Positions 1 to 7,611 of a stretch of 64,000 bases of DNA are shown piece after piece (the stretch's first letter is position 1; each line of letters opens with the position of its first letter). The notes under the pieces are model-generated. The model was given only the letters and a program-made list of their open reading frames with translations. It did not search any database and had not been told where the DNA came from. Source of the DNA: Exiguobacterium sp. s124 (GTDB taxonomy: Bacteria; Bacillota; Bacilli; Exiguobacteriales; Exiguobacteriaceae); contig NZ_JACSKH010000003.1 of NCBI RefSeq assembly GCF_018617485.1, forward strand, positions 62,001 through 126,000, in the 5' to 3' direction. The position numbers and the translations under genes were made by a program.

Positions 1-1
1 A

Positions 2-1126
2 CAAAAGCGGCAAAATATTTTACGACGCGAACTCGCCTGGTTGCGTCGAGGTGCAAAAGCACGAACAACGAAACAAAAAGCACGCATTCAACGCGTTGAA
101 GACTTAAAGCACCAAGAGAGTTTAGCCGAAGAGGAATCACTCGACGTCTCTGTTGGGTCTCGACGTCTCGGTAAAAAAGTCATTGAGGTCGAGGATTTAT
201 CTTTCGGATACGACGACTCGCTTCTGATTCAGCAGTTCAATTGGATTTTCGGTCGCCGTGAACGCTACGGCATTGTTGGACCGAACGGGAGTGGGAAATC
301 AACGCTCATGAACTTGCTTGCCAAACGTTTGGAACCGACGAGCGGCACGATTGTTCACGGAGAAACAGTCCATCTAGGCTATTACGGCCAGCAGGTTGAG
401 TTTGAAGACGAATCCCGACGCGTCATTGACGAAATCGAGCGGATTGCGAAAGTGATTTATACGCCGGACGGCGAGACGATCACGGCCGGTCAAATGCTCG
501 AACGTTTCCTTTTCTCGCCGGATGCGCAATACAAACCGATTACGAAGCTATCTGGTGGAGAAAAACGGCGTCTTGTCCTTCTGCGCATTCTTATGGACGA
601 GCCGAACGTCTTGTTCCTAGATGAGCCGACAAACGATTTGGATACGGAAACGTTGTCCGTATTAGAGGATTATCTTGAATCGTTCCCAGGTACGGTCATC
701 GCTGTCAGCCACGATCGTTATTTCTTAGACCGTATCGCCGGGCAGTTGATTGCATTTGAAGACGGGACGATCCAGGTGTATCACGCAGAATACAGCGACT
801 ACTTGACGATGCGTCAAGAAGAGGCTCGTCAAGTGAAGAAAGAGAAAGAACCGAAAGAAAAGAAAGAACGCGCGAAGTCAGAAGTCGTCAAATTCACCTT
901 CAAAGAACAGAAGGAGTGGGACACAATCGAGGAAGACATCGCCGCGCTTGAAGAACAGATTGAAGCGCAAGAAGCAACGCTTGCGACAGCAGGCAGCGAC
1001 CTCGGTAAAGTCAATGAATTGTATGCAACGATTGCATCACTGAAAGAGACACTCGATGCGAAGATGGAACGCTGGACGTACCTATCTGAAATCGACGAAC
1101 AAATTCAAGCACAGAAAAAAGGTTAA
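2..1126 (+). CDS. ABC-F family ATPase (YfmR/Uup-like), 5'-truncated by window edge
   Basis: The reading frame is open from base 2, so the gene begins upstream and only the last 374 residues are visible. The visible part starts in the basic inter-domain linker (RRELAWLRRGAKARTTKQKA) and continues into the second ABC domain: Walker A GPNGSGKST, signature LSGGEKRR, Walker B VLFLDEPTNDLD and the switch His in AVSHDR. A charged C-terminal coiled coil follows, as in YfmR/Uup proteins. No membrane segments are seen. ABC-F proteins of this type act on ribosomes rather than in transport (family knowledge). A TTG at 41 could look like a start but lies inside the linker. Confidence 0.9.
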   Translation, partial: QKRQNILRRELAWLRRGAKARTTKQKARIQRVEDLKHQESLAEEESLDVSVGSRRLGKKVIEVEDLSFGYDDSLLIQQFNWIFGRRERYGIVGPNGSGKSTLMNLLAKRLEPTSGTIVHGETVHLGYYGQQVEFEDESRRVIDEIERIAKVIYTPDGETITAGQMLERFLFSPDAQYKPITKLSGGEKRRLVLLRILMDEPNVLFLDEPTNDLDTETLSVLEDYLESFPGTVIAVSHDRYFLDRIAGQLIAFEDGTIQVYHAEYSDYLTMRQEEARQVKKEKEPKEKKERAKSEVVKFTFKEQKEWDTIEEDIAALEEQIEAQEATLATAGSDLGKVNELYATIASLKETLDAKMERWTYLSEIDEQIQAQKKG

Positions 1127-1152
1127 CCTAAGCCTTTCAAATAAAATAAAAC

Positions 1153-1197
1153 AGAGGTGGATTCCCGATGTATGTTCCGGAAATCCACCTCTTTTTG
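1153..1197. terminator. Bidirectional terminator between ABC-F gene and oxidoreductase
   Basis: An 11-bp perfect inverted repeat (1153-1163 with 1182-1192) is followed by a T run on the plus strand and by a T-rich stretch on the minus strand. It sits between two convergent genes. Confidence 0.85.
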
Positions 1198-1198
1198 A

Positions 1199-2128
1199 TC
1201 ACTTCACTTTGATGATGATTTTCCCTTTCGCGTGCCCTTCTTCTCCGTAGTCATGCGCTTGTTTCGTGTCTTCCAAATCAAAGACACGGTCGATGACTGG
1301 TTTCAGTTCATTTTTTTCAACCGCTTCCGCAATTTTTTTCAAGCGTTCCCCTGTCGGTTGCATGAAGACGTACTCGGCGCGAGCCTTCGCCTGTTCGGCT
1401 TCCTCTTCATTCGGTGGTGTTGAGATCGAGACGAGCATCCCGTTTTCTTTGAGCATTTGGTAGAGTTTGCTCTGCCCGTCGCCCCCCATCGTATCAAACA
1501 CGAAGTCAAAATCGCGGACGATTTCTGCCGGATTTTGCTGTTTATAGTCGATGACCTCGTCAGCTCCAAGTTTTTTGATCCAATCCACGTTCGGCGTACT
1601 TGTCGATGTGACGACATACAAACCGTGTGCTTTCGCGAGCTGGATGGCTACCGTTCCGACACCACCTGAACCGGCTCCGATGAAAATCCGATCACCCGGT
1701 TTGGCATCCATCACTTCGAACATGACTTGCCATGCCGTATGCGCGACGAGCGGCAGTGAAGCGGCCTCCTCAAAACTAAGCGAAGCTGGTTTTTTGACGA
1801 CAAGATGGGCATCGACTGCGACGTACTCGGCATATGTGCCTTGGCGCGCAATATCGGGACGGCTGAACACTTCATCTCCAACTTTCAATTCGATCACATT
1901 CGCCCCAACTTCTTGAATGACACCCGATACATCCCACCCGATGACGAGCGGCATCTCGTAATGGAGCATCTCTTTTAAGTATCCTTCTCGAAGTTTCCAG
2001 TCGACCGGATTGACGCTTGCGGCATGAACCTCAATCAATACGTCATCTGCACCGATTGTCGGTTGCTGCAGTTCACCTACTTTGAATTGATCCGATCCAC
2101 CATACTGTTCGATATATGCAGCTTTCAT
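1199..2128 (-). CDS. NADP-dependent MDR-family oxidoreductase (quinone reductase/zinc-less alcohol dehydrogenase type)
   Basis: This 309-aa protein belongs to the medium-chain dehydrogenase/reductase superfamily. An N-terminal GroES-like domain (HAASVNPVDWKLREG) is followed by a Rossmann domain with the nucleotide-binding loop GAGSGGVGTVAIQLAK near residue 150. The Cys/His zinc ligands of true alcohol dehydrogenases are absent, which suggests a quinone-oxidoreductase-like enzyme using NADPH. The start is preceded by AAGGAGGG. It is a single-gene unit between convergent terminators. The substrate cannot be read from sequence. Confidence 0.88.
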   Translation of the reverse strand: MKAAYIEQYGGSDQFKVGELQQPTIGADDVLIEVHAASVNPVDWKLREGYLKEMLHYEMPLVIGWDVSGVIQEVGANVIELKVGDEVFSRPDIARQGTYAEYVAVDAHLVVKKPASLSFEEAASLPLVAHTAWQVMFEVMDAKPGDRIFIGAGSGGVGTVAIQLAKAHGLYVVTSTSTPNVDWIKKLGADEVIDYKQQNPAEIVRDFDFVFDTMGGDGQSKLYQMLKENGMLVSISTPPNEEEAEQAKARAEYVFMQPTGERLKKIAEAVEKNELKPVIDRVFDLEDTKQAHDYGEEGHAKGKIIIKVK

Positions 2129-2195
2129 TTCATCGCCCTCCTTTGAGTGAATGACTCACCTTTACTCGGTTCCCATTTTGTTTATCTCACAAACG

Positions 2196-2227
2196 AAAAA
2201 GCACACCACGCGTAATGCGGGTGTGCT
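2196..2227 (-). terminator. Terminator of the lia operon
   Basis: A GC-rich hairpin (GCACACC arm at 2201, GGTGTGC arm ending at 2226) is followed on the minus strand by TTTTTCG. It lies directly after the GNAT gene, the last gene of the lia block. Confidence 0.8.
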
Positions 2228-2778
2228 CAAATCGACGGATGAGTCAGTTCGGTTGTCATATAGCTATATACATAGACGTCATGGGCTTGTCCCCGCTGCC
2301 GCATGTAATTATGTAGTCGACCTTCTTGAATAAATCCATTCTTCTCCAACATGCGTTGTGATGCGACATTCTCGACATAGACAATCGCACCGACACGTTC
2401 AATCTCACGCGTCTTGGCAAATTGGAGGGCTGCATAAAGGGCCTCGGTCGCATAACCCGAACGCCAATATTCTGGTCTGAGTTCATAGCCGACTTCGGCA
2501 CGCCGGTGTGACGGCGCCCGATTGTGAAACCCAATCGTTCCGATCAACGCTTTTGATTCACGATGCTCAATTGCAAATCGGATGATTGCTCCGGTTTCGA
2601 TTTGATCGAGCATATGCGTAAGCATCTGTTCCGTTTCTTCTAATATTTGATGCGGCTCCATTCCATAGTGATGGAGCACCTGTTCATTTGAGAAAATGGC
2701 GAATACGTGTGGACTGTCCTCCATTTGGAGAGGACGCAGTCGAAGGCGGTCTGTCTCAATTACCGGGAGCCCGTTCAT
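2227..2778 (-). CDS. GNAT family N-acetyltransferase (RimJ/RimL type)
   Basis: This 183-aa protein opens with the classic RimJ/RimL entry ETDRLRLRPLQ and has later motifs typical of this GNAT subgroup: a GTIGFHN strand, a YELRPEYWRSGYATEA acetyl-CoA loop, and VYVENVASQRMLEKNGF. It probably acetylates an N-terminal amine or a small molecule. Its ATG overlaps the liaR stop codon (ATGA), so it is translationally coupled as the distal gene of the lia operon, an unusual passenger. The target is unknown. Confidence 0.88.
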   Translation of the reverse strand: MNGLPVIETDRLRLRPLQMEDSPHVFAIFSNEQVLHHYGMEPHQILEETEQMLTHMLDQIETGAIIRFAIEHRESKALIGTIGFHNRAPSHRRAEVGYELRPEYWRSGYATEALYAALQFAKTREIERVGAIVYVENVASQRMLEKNGFIQEGRLHNYMRQRGQAHDVYVYSYMTTELTHPSI

Positions 2779-3413
2779 CCTTTACTGACCAAGTTGTGTT
2801 GGAATGCATAGACGACCGCCTGTGTCCGGTCGTAGACGTCAAGTTTCGTCAAGATGTTTGAAACGTGTGTCTTCACCGTTTTCAGTGAGATGAACAGTTC
2901 ATCCGCGATGACCTGATTTGACTTCCCTTCTGCCATCAGTTGCAAAATTTCTCGTTCCCGCGCAGTCAAGCTTTCGTGGAGGGTCATCTCCGGATGACGC
3001 AACCGCTCGAGCATCTTCCCAGTCACTTGGGCAGCCATGACAGGGTTGCCGGCAGCCGTCTGACGAATCGCGTCCGCAATTTCATTAGCGTTTGCCGTCT
3101 TGAGGACATAACTCATCGCACCGGCTTCAATGACGGGATATACTTTCTCATCATCCAAGAAACTCGTCACGACTAAAATCTTAGCCTCTTTCCAGCTTGC
3201 TTTGATTCGTTTCGTCGATTCAACACCGTCAACAGGCTCCATCACTAAGTCCATGAGGACAACGTCTGGTTTTTCTGCGATCGCGAGCTCCGCTCCCGTT
3301 GCGCCATCCGATGCCTCACCGACGACTTCGATGTCCGGTTGTGTCGATAAAAAGGCAGACACGCCCGCTCGGACCATTTCATGATCATCAATTAATACAA
3401 CTCGAATCATCAT
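2775..3413 (-). CDS. liaR: LiaR-type response regulator (NarL family)
   Basis: A 212-aa response regulator. The receiver domain has acidic DD residues near 9-10, the phospho-acceptor Asp in DVVLMDLVM, and a conserved Lys in YVLKTA. A LuxR-type helix-turn-helix follows (SLTAREREILQLMAEGKSN, then LFISLKTVKTHVSNILTKL). The N-terminus IRVVLIDDHEMVRAGVSAFL matches Bacillus LiaR. The start overlaps the liaS stop by one base; a second ATG three bases on has better ribosome-site spacing. It would be activated by LiaS during cell-envelope stress. Confidence 0.93.
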   Translation of the reverse strand: MMIRVVLIDDHEMVRAGVSAFLSTQPDIEVVGEASDGATGAELAIAEKPDVVLMDLVMEPVDGVESTKRIKASWKEAKILVVTSFLDDEKVYPVIEAGAMSYVLKTANANEIADAIRQTAAGNPVMAAQVTGKMLERLRHPEMTLHESLTAREREILQLMAEGKSNQVIADELFISLKTVKTHVSNILTKLDVYDRTQAVVYAFQHNLVSKG

Positions 3414-4435
3414 TACCCCTCCACTTGTTGTTTCACACGTACTTCAATTTGTGTTCCGACATTCGGCACACTGACCAATCGTAACGTTCCACCGACTTCC
3501 GCCGTGCGCTCTCTTATCGATTGTAATCCATATGAGGCGACTTGTGTATCGTCCACGTTAAATCCGATTCCATCATCATTAATCTTTAAAATGACCGTCT
3601 GCTGCACCGTTCGCATCTCGATTTCTAGACGAGTCGCCTTGGCATGTCGCAACGTATTACTGATGGCCTCCTGGACGATACGGAACAGCTCATTTTCGGT
3701 ATGGCGTGACAGCTTCACTTCTTCTAAACGCCAGACGAGCTCGGTCGACTGTTTACGCGATAATTCTTCTAATAGACGCTCGATCCCAGTCTTTAACGTC
3801 ATACCTTCTAATTCCACTGGTCTGAGTTGTAAGAGCAACGAACGCATCTCTGCCTGTGCCGTTTGAGCCATCAACTCGACTTGCTCCATTTGTTTACTCG
3901 CTAATTCCGGTTTCGTCTGCATCGTCTGCTTGACCGCAGTCGTCATCATCGAAATGGCGTAAAGCTGTTGACTTACCGAGTCATGAAGTTCCCGCGCGAC
4001 ACGGCGTCTTTCTTCGACAACGGCTTCACTACGCGCCTCTTCGACACTGACCGGACGCTCCCCTACCCGCTTCGCCATCTCAATCATCTCTTGGCGCTGT
4101 TTCGACACGCGAACGATTCGTTCGAGTGTATCTCGGTAAGGAGACAACGGTCTGAACGTGATTTCCTTTTGGTTCTCTAGTTTCCATAGGGCGTTCGCGA
4201 CCTCTCGAAAGTCTCGACGCAAATAAAAATAGGAAGCGACTCCGAAGATACTACCGATTAAGACGGCAATCACTAAAATGGACACACCGAAAGGCAACCC
4301 TTCTTCACGCGAAAATAAGTCGCTCAGTGAAGTCGAGTCACCTATGAGAAACGCTACTGTAATCAAGAAAGCCGTCAAGAGGCTACTGAACAATTGATGC
4401 CAGACGACCGTTCGTGGATATGAATCTTTTTTCAT
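3413..4435 (-). CDS. liaS: LiaS-type sensor histidine kinase
   Basis: A 340-aa membrane histidine kinase with two N-terminal transmembrane segments (about residues 13-30 and 48-68) and very little extracellular sequence between them, as expected of an intramembrane-sensing kinase. The HisKA_3 phospho-acceptor box is ARELHDSVSQQLYAISMM, and a HATPase domain ends the protein (N box FRIVQEAISNTLRHA, G box INDDGIGFN). It overlaps liaF by four bases (ATGA). In Bacillus, LiaF holds LiaS inactive until lipid II-cycle antibiotics are present. Confidence 0.93.
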   Translation of the reverse strand: MKKDSYPRTVVWHQLFSSLLTAFLITVAFLIGDSTSLSDLFSREEGLPFGVSILVIAVLIGSIFGVASYFYLRRDFREVANALWKLENQKEITFRPLSPYRDTLERIVRVSKQRQEMIEMAKRVGERPVSVEEARSEAVVEERRRVARELHDSVSQQLYAISMMTTAVKQTMQTKPELASKQMEQVELMAQTAQAEMRSLLLQLRPVELEGMTLKTGIERLLEELSRKQSTELVWRLEEVKLSRHTENELFRIVQEAISNTLRHAKATRLEIEMRTVQQTVILKINDDGIGFNVDDTQVASYGLQSIRERTAEVGGTLRLVSVPNVGTQIEVRVKQQVEG

Positions 4436-5121
4436 ACCGTCATCACCTCGACACTTCCGCTCATGAGCACGATATGAATCCGCACTTTCCGCGTAGCCTG
4501 GACATAATCATCGGACGCCGTATAGAAGCGACGGTTGAACACCGGTGAATAGTTCGAATCATCGACTTGAACTTTCCCAAACCCGATGGATGCATCAATC
4601 GAATAATCATAACCTGCCGGAATGAGGATACGAATGTCTCCCGCAAGTCCGTTTAGGAGTAAGAATGTCTCTCCTTCCGGAATGATGGCTTGCGATAAAT
4701 CCATCTCGACATCACGCAGTAAAAAGAATTCATTCGTATCACGTAACACATAGTGACCCGCTTCTTTCATGCCGAACGAGAAAGCTTGCTCCTGGCGAAG
4801 GGGTGTTCGAATTTTTGCTTCGACTGGTCGATTTTTATAGAGTCGGTATCCGAATAACAATAACAGTCCAGAGAGCACAAATCCGAACGCGGCCGATGAG
4901 AAAATCAAACCAATCAAGAGATTGCCCCCGATTGCGTAAAAAATGTAGCTAGCCGACTGCTTGCCTCGACGACTGAAACGACGTCCAATATAAAGAAGAA
5001 GCAATGGGAGGATCATGCTGAATAAGACGCTATTCCCACCCGTCACGATATCGATAAAGAGTCCCACCGAAAATAAGATAATCATGAATCCAATAATTTG
5101 ACGTGTGTTCCAACGTTCCAT
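4432..5121 (-). CDS. liaF: LiaF-type negative regulator of envelope-stress signalling
   Basis: A 229-aa protein from the preferred start. The N-terminal half is hydrophobic, with about four membrane helices (IIGFMIILFSVGLFIDIV onward). The C-terminal half is a beta-rich domain (FLLLNGLAGDIRILIPAG, then HIVLMSGSVEVMTV) typical of cell-wall-active-antibiotics response proteins. I chose the second ATG (MERWNTRQ) because the first, six bases upstream, is almost in contact with the GGGG ribosome site. It lies directly before liaS-liaR, the conserved order. Confidence 0.9.
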   Translation of the reverse strand: MERWNTRQIIGFMIILFSVGLFIDIVTGGNSVLFSMILPLLLLYIGRRFSRRGKQSASYIFYAIGGNLLIGLIFSSAAFGFVLSGLLLLFGYRLYKNRPVEAKIRTPLRQEQAFSFGMKEAGHYVLRDTNEFFLLRDVEMDLSQAIIPEGETFLLLNGLAGDIRILIPAGYDYSIDASIGFGKVQVDDSNYSPVFNRRFYTASDDYVQATRKVRIHIVLMSGSVEVMTV

Positions 5122-5162
5122 GTCCATTCCCCCTTTCTAATCATATGTATGAAGCAAAGAAA

Positions 5163-5187
5163 GCGATGACCTTATGCAGGTCATCGC
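5163..5187 (-). terminator. Internal hairpin between liaH and liaF
   Basis: A perfect 10-bp inverted repeat (GCGATGACCT with AGGTCATCGC, 5-base loop) lies in the 78-bp gap. On the minus strand it is followed only by a weak T-rich stretch (CTTTCTTT). It looks like a partial terminator or mRNA 3'-end stabiliser that would give more liaIH than liaFSR transcript. Confidence 0.6.
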
Positions 5188-5199
5188 CGAACCGTCACC

Positions 5200-5844
5200 T
5201 CACTCTTGTTTAAAGCGACGCTCCAGTTCTTTTAGTTTTGCTTCAAAATCATCTTCGTCTTCTTGCGTATCTTGCTTCTCTTCAGCAGGTTGTTCTTTCT
5301 TTTCTTCCTCTGTAAACGGATGAGACTGCGACGTGTTTTGACCAAAGATTTGGTCAAGTGCTCCTTTTAAGAGATCAAGATTTTCACGCATCGCAAATTC
5401 ATATCGTTTATTTTGCATCTCATCGAGTTTAAGTTTCATCTCGAGCGCACGACGCTCCAACTCATCTAATTCACGCTCTCCCTCATCGATCAACCCTTCG
5501 AAGTAACGATATTGTTCTCCGTAGTGTTTCGATTCAAGCGCTGCACGTTCTGCTAGCTTCTCTTCACCGGCTTGTTTCGCCAGTTCTGTCTGTTCATATC
5601 GTTTATCTGCCATCTTCTTGGCCTCATCACGTTTCCCAGCCAATTCTGCAAGCAGTGTACGTTGACGTTCAACGAGACGCTCAATCGATAACGCTTCCTT
5701 CTCTGCTCCGCGGATATGACGGTTCAATTCCGCTTCTCCACTTGAACGCGGCATTTCTTTATCTTGATACTTCTTCACTTCTTTCGAAATCTCTTTCGTC
5801 AATTCATTCGCTAATTCACGAAACTGATCAAACGGTGTCTTCAT
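5200..5844 (-). CDS. liaH: LiaH-type phage-shock protein A (PspA/IM30) family protein
   Basis: A 214-aa, highly charged, almost wholly helical protein with long coiled coils (KDEAKKMADKRYEQTELAKQ; ERELDELERRALEMKLKLDE). It has no membrane segment. This is the PspA/IM30/LiaH architecture, which forms large oligomers on the inner face of the stressed membrane. The C-terminal tail (about residues 175-205) is very rich in Glu, Lys and Gln. It follows liaI after 22 bases with a clear AAGGAGG site. The family call is firm; LiaH identity rests on its place in the lia locus. Confidence 0.87.
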   Translation of the reverse strand: MKTPFDQFRELANELTKEISKEVKKYQDKEMPRSSGEAELNRHIRGAEKEALSIERLVERQRTLLAELAGKRDEAKKMADKRYEQTELAKQAGEEKLAERAALESKHYGEQYRYFEGLIDEGERELDELERRALEMKLKLDEMQNKRYEFAMRENLDLLKGALDQIFGQNTSQSHPFTEEEKKEQPAEEKQDTQEDEDDFEAKLKELERRFKQE

Positions 5845-5866
5845 GGTGAATCCTCCTTATGAAATC

Positions 5867-6256
5867 TTAACGACGATTAACAAATTTTTGCCACACTTGA
5901 TCGAACTGTTGGAAGCTGCTACGGCTAGCACGCGTTCCGTCGGCATTCAAAATTTCGACTTCTGGGTCGCGTTTTTCACCTGTATACATCATATACCCTT
6001 TAAACAACAACCACGCGACAATGATTCCGACGAGTGCCCAAATGTTTGAGAGCATCGTCCCAATCCCGATGACGGCAAGGATCCCGAAACCAACTTTAGC
6101 ACCGATGTGTGTCACAGCCTGAAAACGGACTCCAGCCCAAAGCGTCAAGAGCGCTCCTAATCCGAATAAAATCATATTCGGTAAAGAACCGATCAACACG
6201 AGCACTAGAGCGATCGCGGCTACGATGAACAACACCTTTTTCACTTGGTGATTCAT
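5867..6256 (-). CDS. liaI: LiaI-like small membrane protein
   Basis: A 129-aa protein with four closely spaced hydrophobic segments in residues 7-90 (VLFIVAAIALVLVLIGSL; MILFGLGALLTLWAGV; VGFGILAVIGIGTML; IWALVGIIVAWLLF) and a short basic or polar C-terminus. It is the first gene of the lia block. In Bacillus, LiaI anchors LiaH to the membrane. The protein is longer than the short LiaI forms, so orthology is inferred from topology and context. Ribosome site AAGGAGGG. Confidence 0.75.
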   Translation of the reverse strand: MNHQVKKVLFIVAAIALVLVLIGSLPNMILFGLGALLTLWAGVRFQAVTHIGAKVGFGILAVIGIGTMLSNIWALVGIIVAWLLFKGYMMYTGEKRDPEVEILNADGTRASRSSFQQFDQVWQKFVNRR

Positions 6257-6286
6257 CTGTCATCCCTCCTTGTTAAGTACACTCTT

Positions 6287-6315
6287 ATCATAATACGTTA
6301 TTTTGTATAGGTCGA
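6287..6315 (-). promoter_or_regulatory. Candidate liaI promoter
   Basis: On the minus strand, TCGACC (6315-6310, 4/6 match to a -35) is followed 17 bp later by TATGAT (6292-6287, 5/6). The predicted start is near 6280, which puts the palindrome at 6337-6354 around -65. Confidence 0.5.
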
Positions 6316-6336
6316 CGAGCGGAAGGCTTGTTTTGC

Positions 6337-6354
6337 CTCGGTCTATAGACTGAG
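6337..6354. promoter_or_regulatory. Palindrome shared by liaI and rsgA promoters, candidate LiaR operator
   Basis: CTCGGTCTATAGACTGAG is an 18-bp inverted repeat with one mismatched pair around a perfect 10-bp core (6341-6350). It lies in the divergent region, about 65 bp upstream of the predicted liaI start and about 50 bp upstream of the predicted rsgA-leader start. LiaR/VraR proteins bind inverted repeats at such positions. The assignment is inferred from location, not from a verified consensus. Confidence 0.5.
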
Positions 6355-6417
6355 ATGTTATCGTTTTCAATTCCTGTGGTACACTTATGCTATCGAACAA
6401 TGAAAGGATGATGTTTT

Positions 6418-6486
6418 ATGAGCAACATGATGAATGCACGCCAACTAGTATCAGCGAATCGGAGGGCTGACGTCCTCCATCATTAA
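6418..6486 (+). CDS. 22-aa leader ORF upstream of rsgA
   Basis: ATG at 6418 preceded by GAAAGGATG opens a 22-codon frame (MSNMMNARQLVSANRRADVL then HH) that ends three bases before the rsgA Shine-Dalgarno. Its last codons contain the CCTCC segment that can pair with either of two GGAGG segments (see the switch feature). Size, position and RNA context resemble translational attenuation leaders. No homolog is recognised. It could also be a chance frame; its own ribosome site is moderate. Confidence 0.5.
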   Translation: MSNMMNARQLVSANRRADVLHH

Positions 6487-6494
6487 AAGGAGGA
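6461..6494 (+). promoter_or_regulatory. Possible translational attenuator controlling rsgA
   Basis: Segment A GGAGGGC (6461-6467) can pair with segment B GTCCTCC (6472-6478), a 7-bp stem with one G-T pair and a TGAC loop. Segment B can instead pair with the rsgA Shine-Dalgarno GGAGGA (6489-6494). The two pairings exclude each other, and segment A lies inside the leader ORF where a ribosome would cover it. Confidence 0.5.
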
Positions 6495-6501
6495 TTCTAT
6501 T

Positions 6502-7467
6502 TTGTTTCAACAAACTGAAACGGGACGTGTCACGGCACAGTTCCAACATCTTTATACGGTATCTGTCGGAGAAAATGCGTATATGTGCGGGGTTTCCGGA
6601 AAATTCCGACATGAGGCGACGAGCGAACGGGATTACCCGGTCATCGGCGACTATGTCACGATTCAAGTTCGCGAGCATGGTCAAGGTACGATTCACCATC
6701 TCCTTGAGCGTCGGACCGTTCTTTCACGAGCGGCCGCCGGCAACGAGACACGTGAACAACTGATCTGTGCGAACGTCGACTACGTCTTGATCACAATGGC
6801 GTGTGGACACGATTTCAACATCCGTCGTTTAGAGCGCTATACGCTAGCCGCCTGGGACACCGGGGCAATCCCTATCATCGTTTTGACGAAGACCGATCAA
6901 GTCGATTCTGTCGACACATTGCTTGAAGACATTCAGCTGAATGCACCAGGTATTGACGTATTCGCGGTCAGTGCCGTGACAGGAGAAGGTATGGCTGAAC
7001 TTCGTCATGCGTTACCGAGTGAGAGCACAATCGCTTTCGTCGGTTCGTCCGGAGTCGGAAAATCTACACTGACGAACGCTCTCGCCCACGAGACACTTGC
7101 CGTCAGACAAGCCGTCCGGGCACAGGACGAACGCGGAAAGCATACGACGACACACCGCGAATTGTTCCGAATCGATGACTTATATGTCATCGACACACCG
7201 GGTATGCGCGAGTTTGGCCTATGGGAAGGAAGCGAGCACCTCGATGAGACGTTCCGCGATATCGAAGCGCTTGCCGAGACATGCCGTTTCCGCGACTGTT
7301 CTCATAAGAAAGAACCTGGATGTGCCGTCCAAGAGGCGCTCACGAGCGGTACGCTAGATGCGAAACGCTATGCGAGTTACGTCAAACTTGAGCGGGAACT
7401 TCTCTATATGGAGAAGAAACAGGCAGAACATGCCCGTGTGTTAGAAAAGAAAAAACGACGAATATAA
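6502..7467 (+). CDS. rsgA: RsgA-type circularly permuted ribosome-assembly GTPase
   Basis: A 321-aa protein with an N-terminal OB-fold, then GTPase motifs in permuted order: G4 LTKTD, G1 GSSGVGKST, G3 DTPGMREFG. The C-terminal zinc motif CRFRDCSHKKEPGC is intact. RsgA acts in late 30S subunit maturation. The TTG start is fixed by the AAAAGGAGGA site eight bases upstream. The gene stands alone rather than in the usual prpC-prkC-rsgA-rpe cluster, so it may be a second paralog, as known in Listeria; I cannot check the rest of the genome. Its leader could regulate translation. Confidence 0.92.
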   Translation: MFQQTETGRVTAQFQHLYTVSVGENAYMCGVSGKFRHEATSERDYPVIGDYVTIQVREHGQGTIHHLLERRTVLSRAAAGNETREQLICANVDYVLITMACGHDFNIRRLERYTLAAWDTGAIPIIVLTKTDQVDSVDTLLEDIQLNAPGIDVFAVSAVTGEGMAELRHALPSESTIAFVGSSGVGKSTLTNALAHETLAVRQAVRAQDERGKHTTTHRELFRIDDLYVIDTPGMREFGLWEGSEHLDETFRDIEALAETCRFRDCSHKKEPGCAVQEALTSGTLDAKRYASYVKLERELLYMEKKQAEHARVLEKKKRRI

Positions 7468-7477
7468 ATTCGTTGGC

Positions 7478-7509
7478 CTGTGAGCGAAACTGCTCGCAGT
7501 CCTTTTTAT
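7478..7509 (+). terminator. rsgA terminator
   Basis: An 8-bp stem (7478-7485 with 7492-7499, one G-T pair) is followed by CCTTTTTATT. Confidence 0.8.
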
Positions 7510-7515
7510 TGTAAT

Positions 7516-7544
7516 TTGACAGTTTCTCTAGGCAGGCGTAAACT
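7516..7544 (+). promoter_or_regulatory. mntH promoter
   Basis: TTGACA (7516-7521, perfect -35) and TAAACT (7539-7544, 4/6) are spaced by 17 bp. The predicted start is near 7551, immediately upstream of the 18-bp palindrome. Confidence 0.65.
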
Positions 7545-7560
7545 TGCCATATACTTAAAA

Positions 7561-7578
7561 TGTTTACCTAGGTAAACA
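7561..7578. promoter_or_regulatory. Candidate MntR operator before mntH
   Basis: TGTTTACCTAGGTAAACA is a perfect 18-bp palindrome just downstream of the predicted start. Related half-sites (CTAGGCA near 7529, TTAGGCAAG at 7588) flank it. Position and sequence fit Mn-dependent repression by MntR, whose sites contain TTTGCC/GGCAAA-like arms. The arms here carry TTTACC, so this is a variant. Confidence 0.6.
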
Positions 7579-7611
7579 AATTAACCGTTAGGCAAGAAAG
7601 AAGGATCTGTC

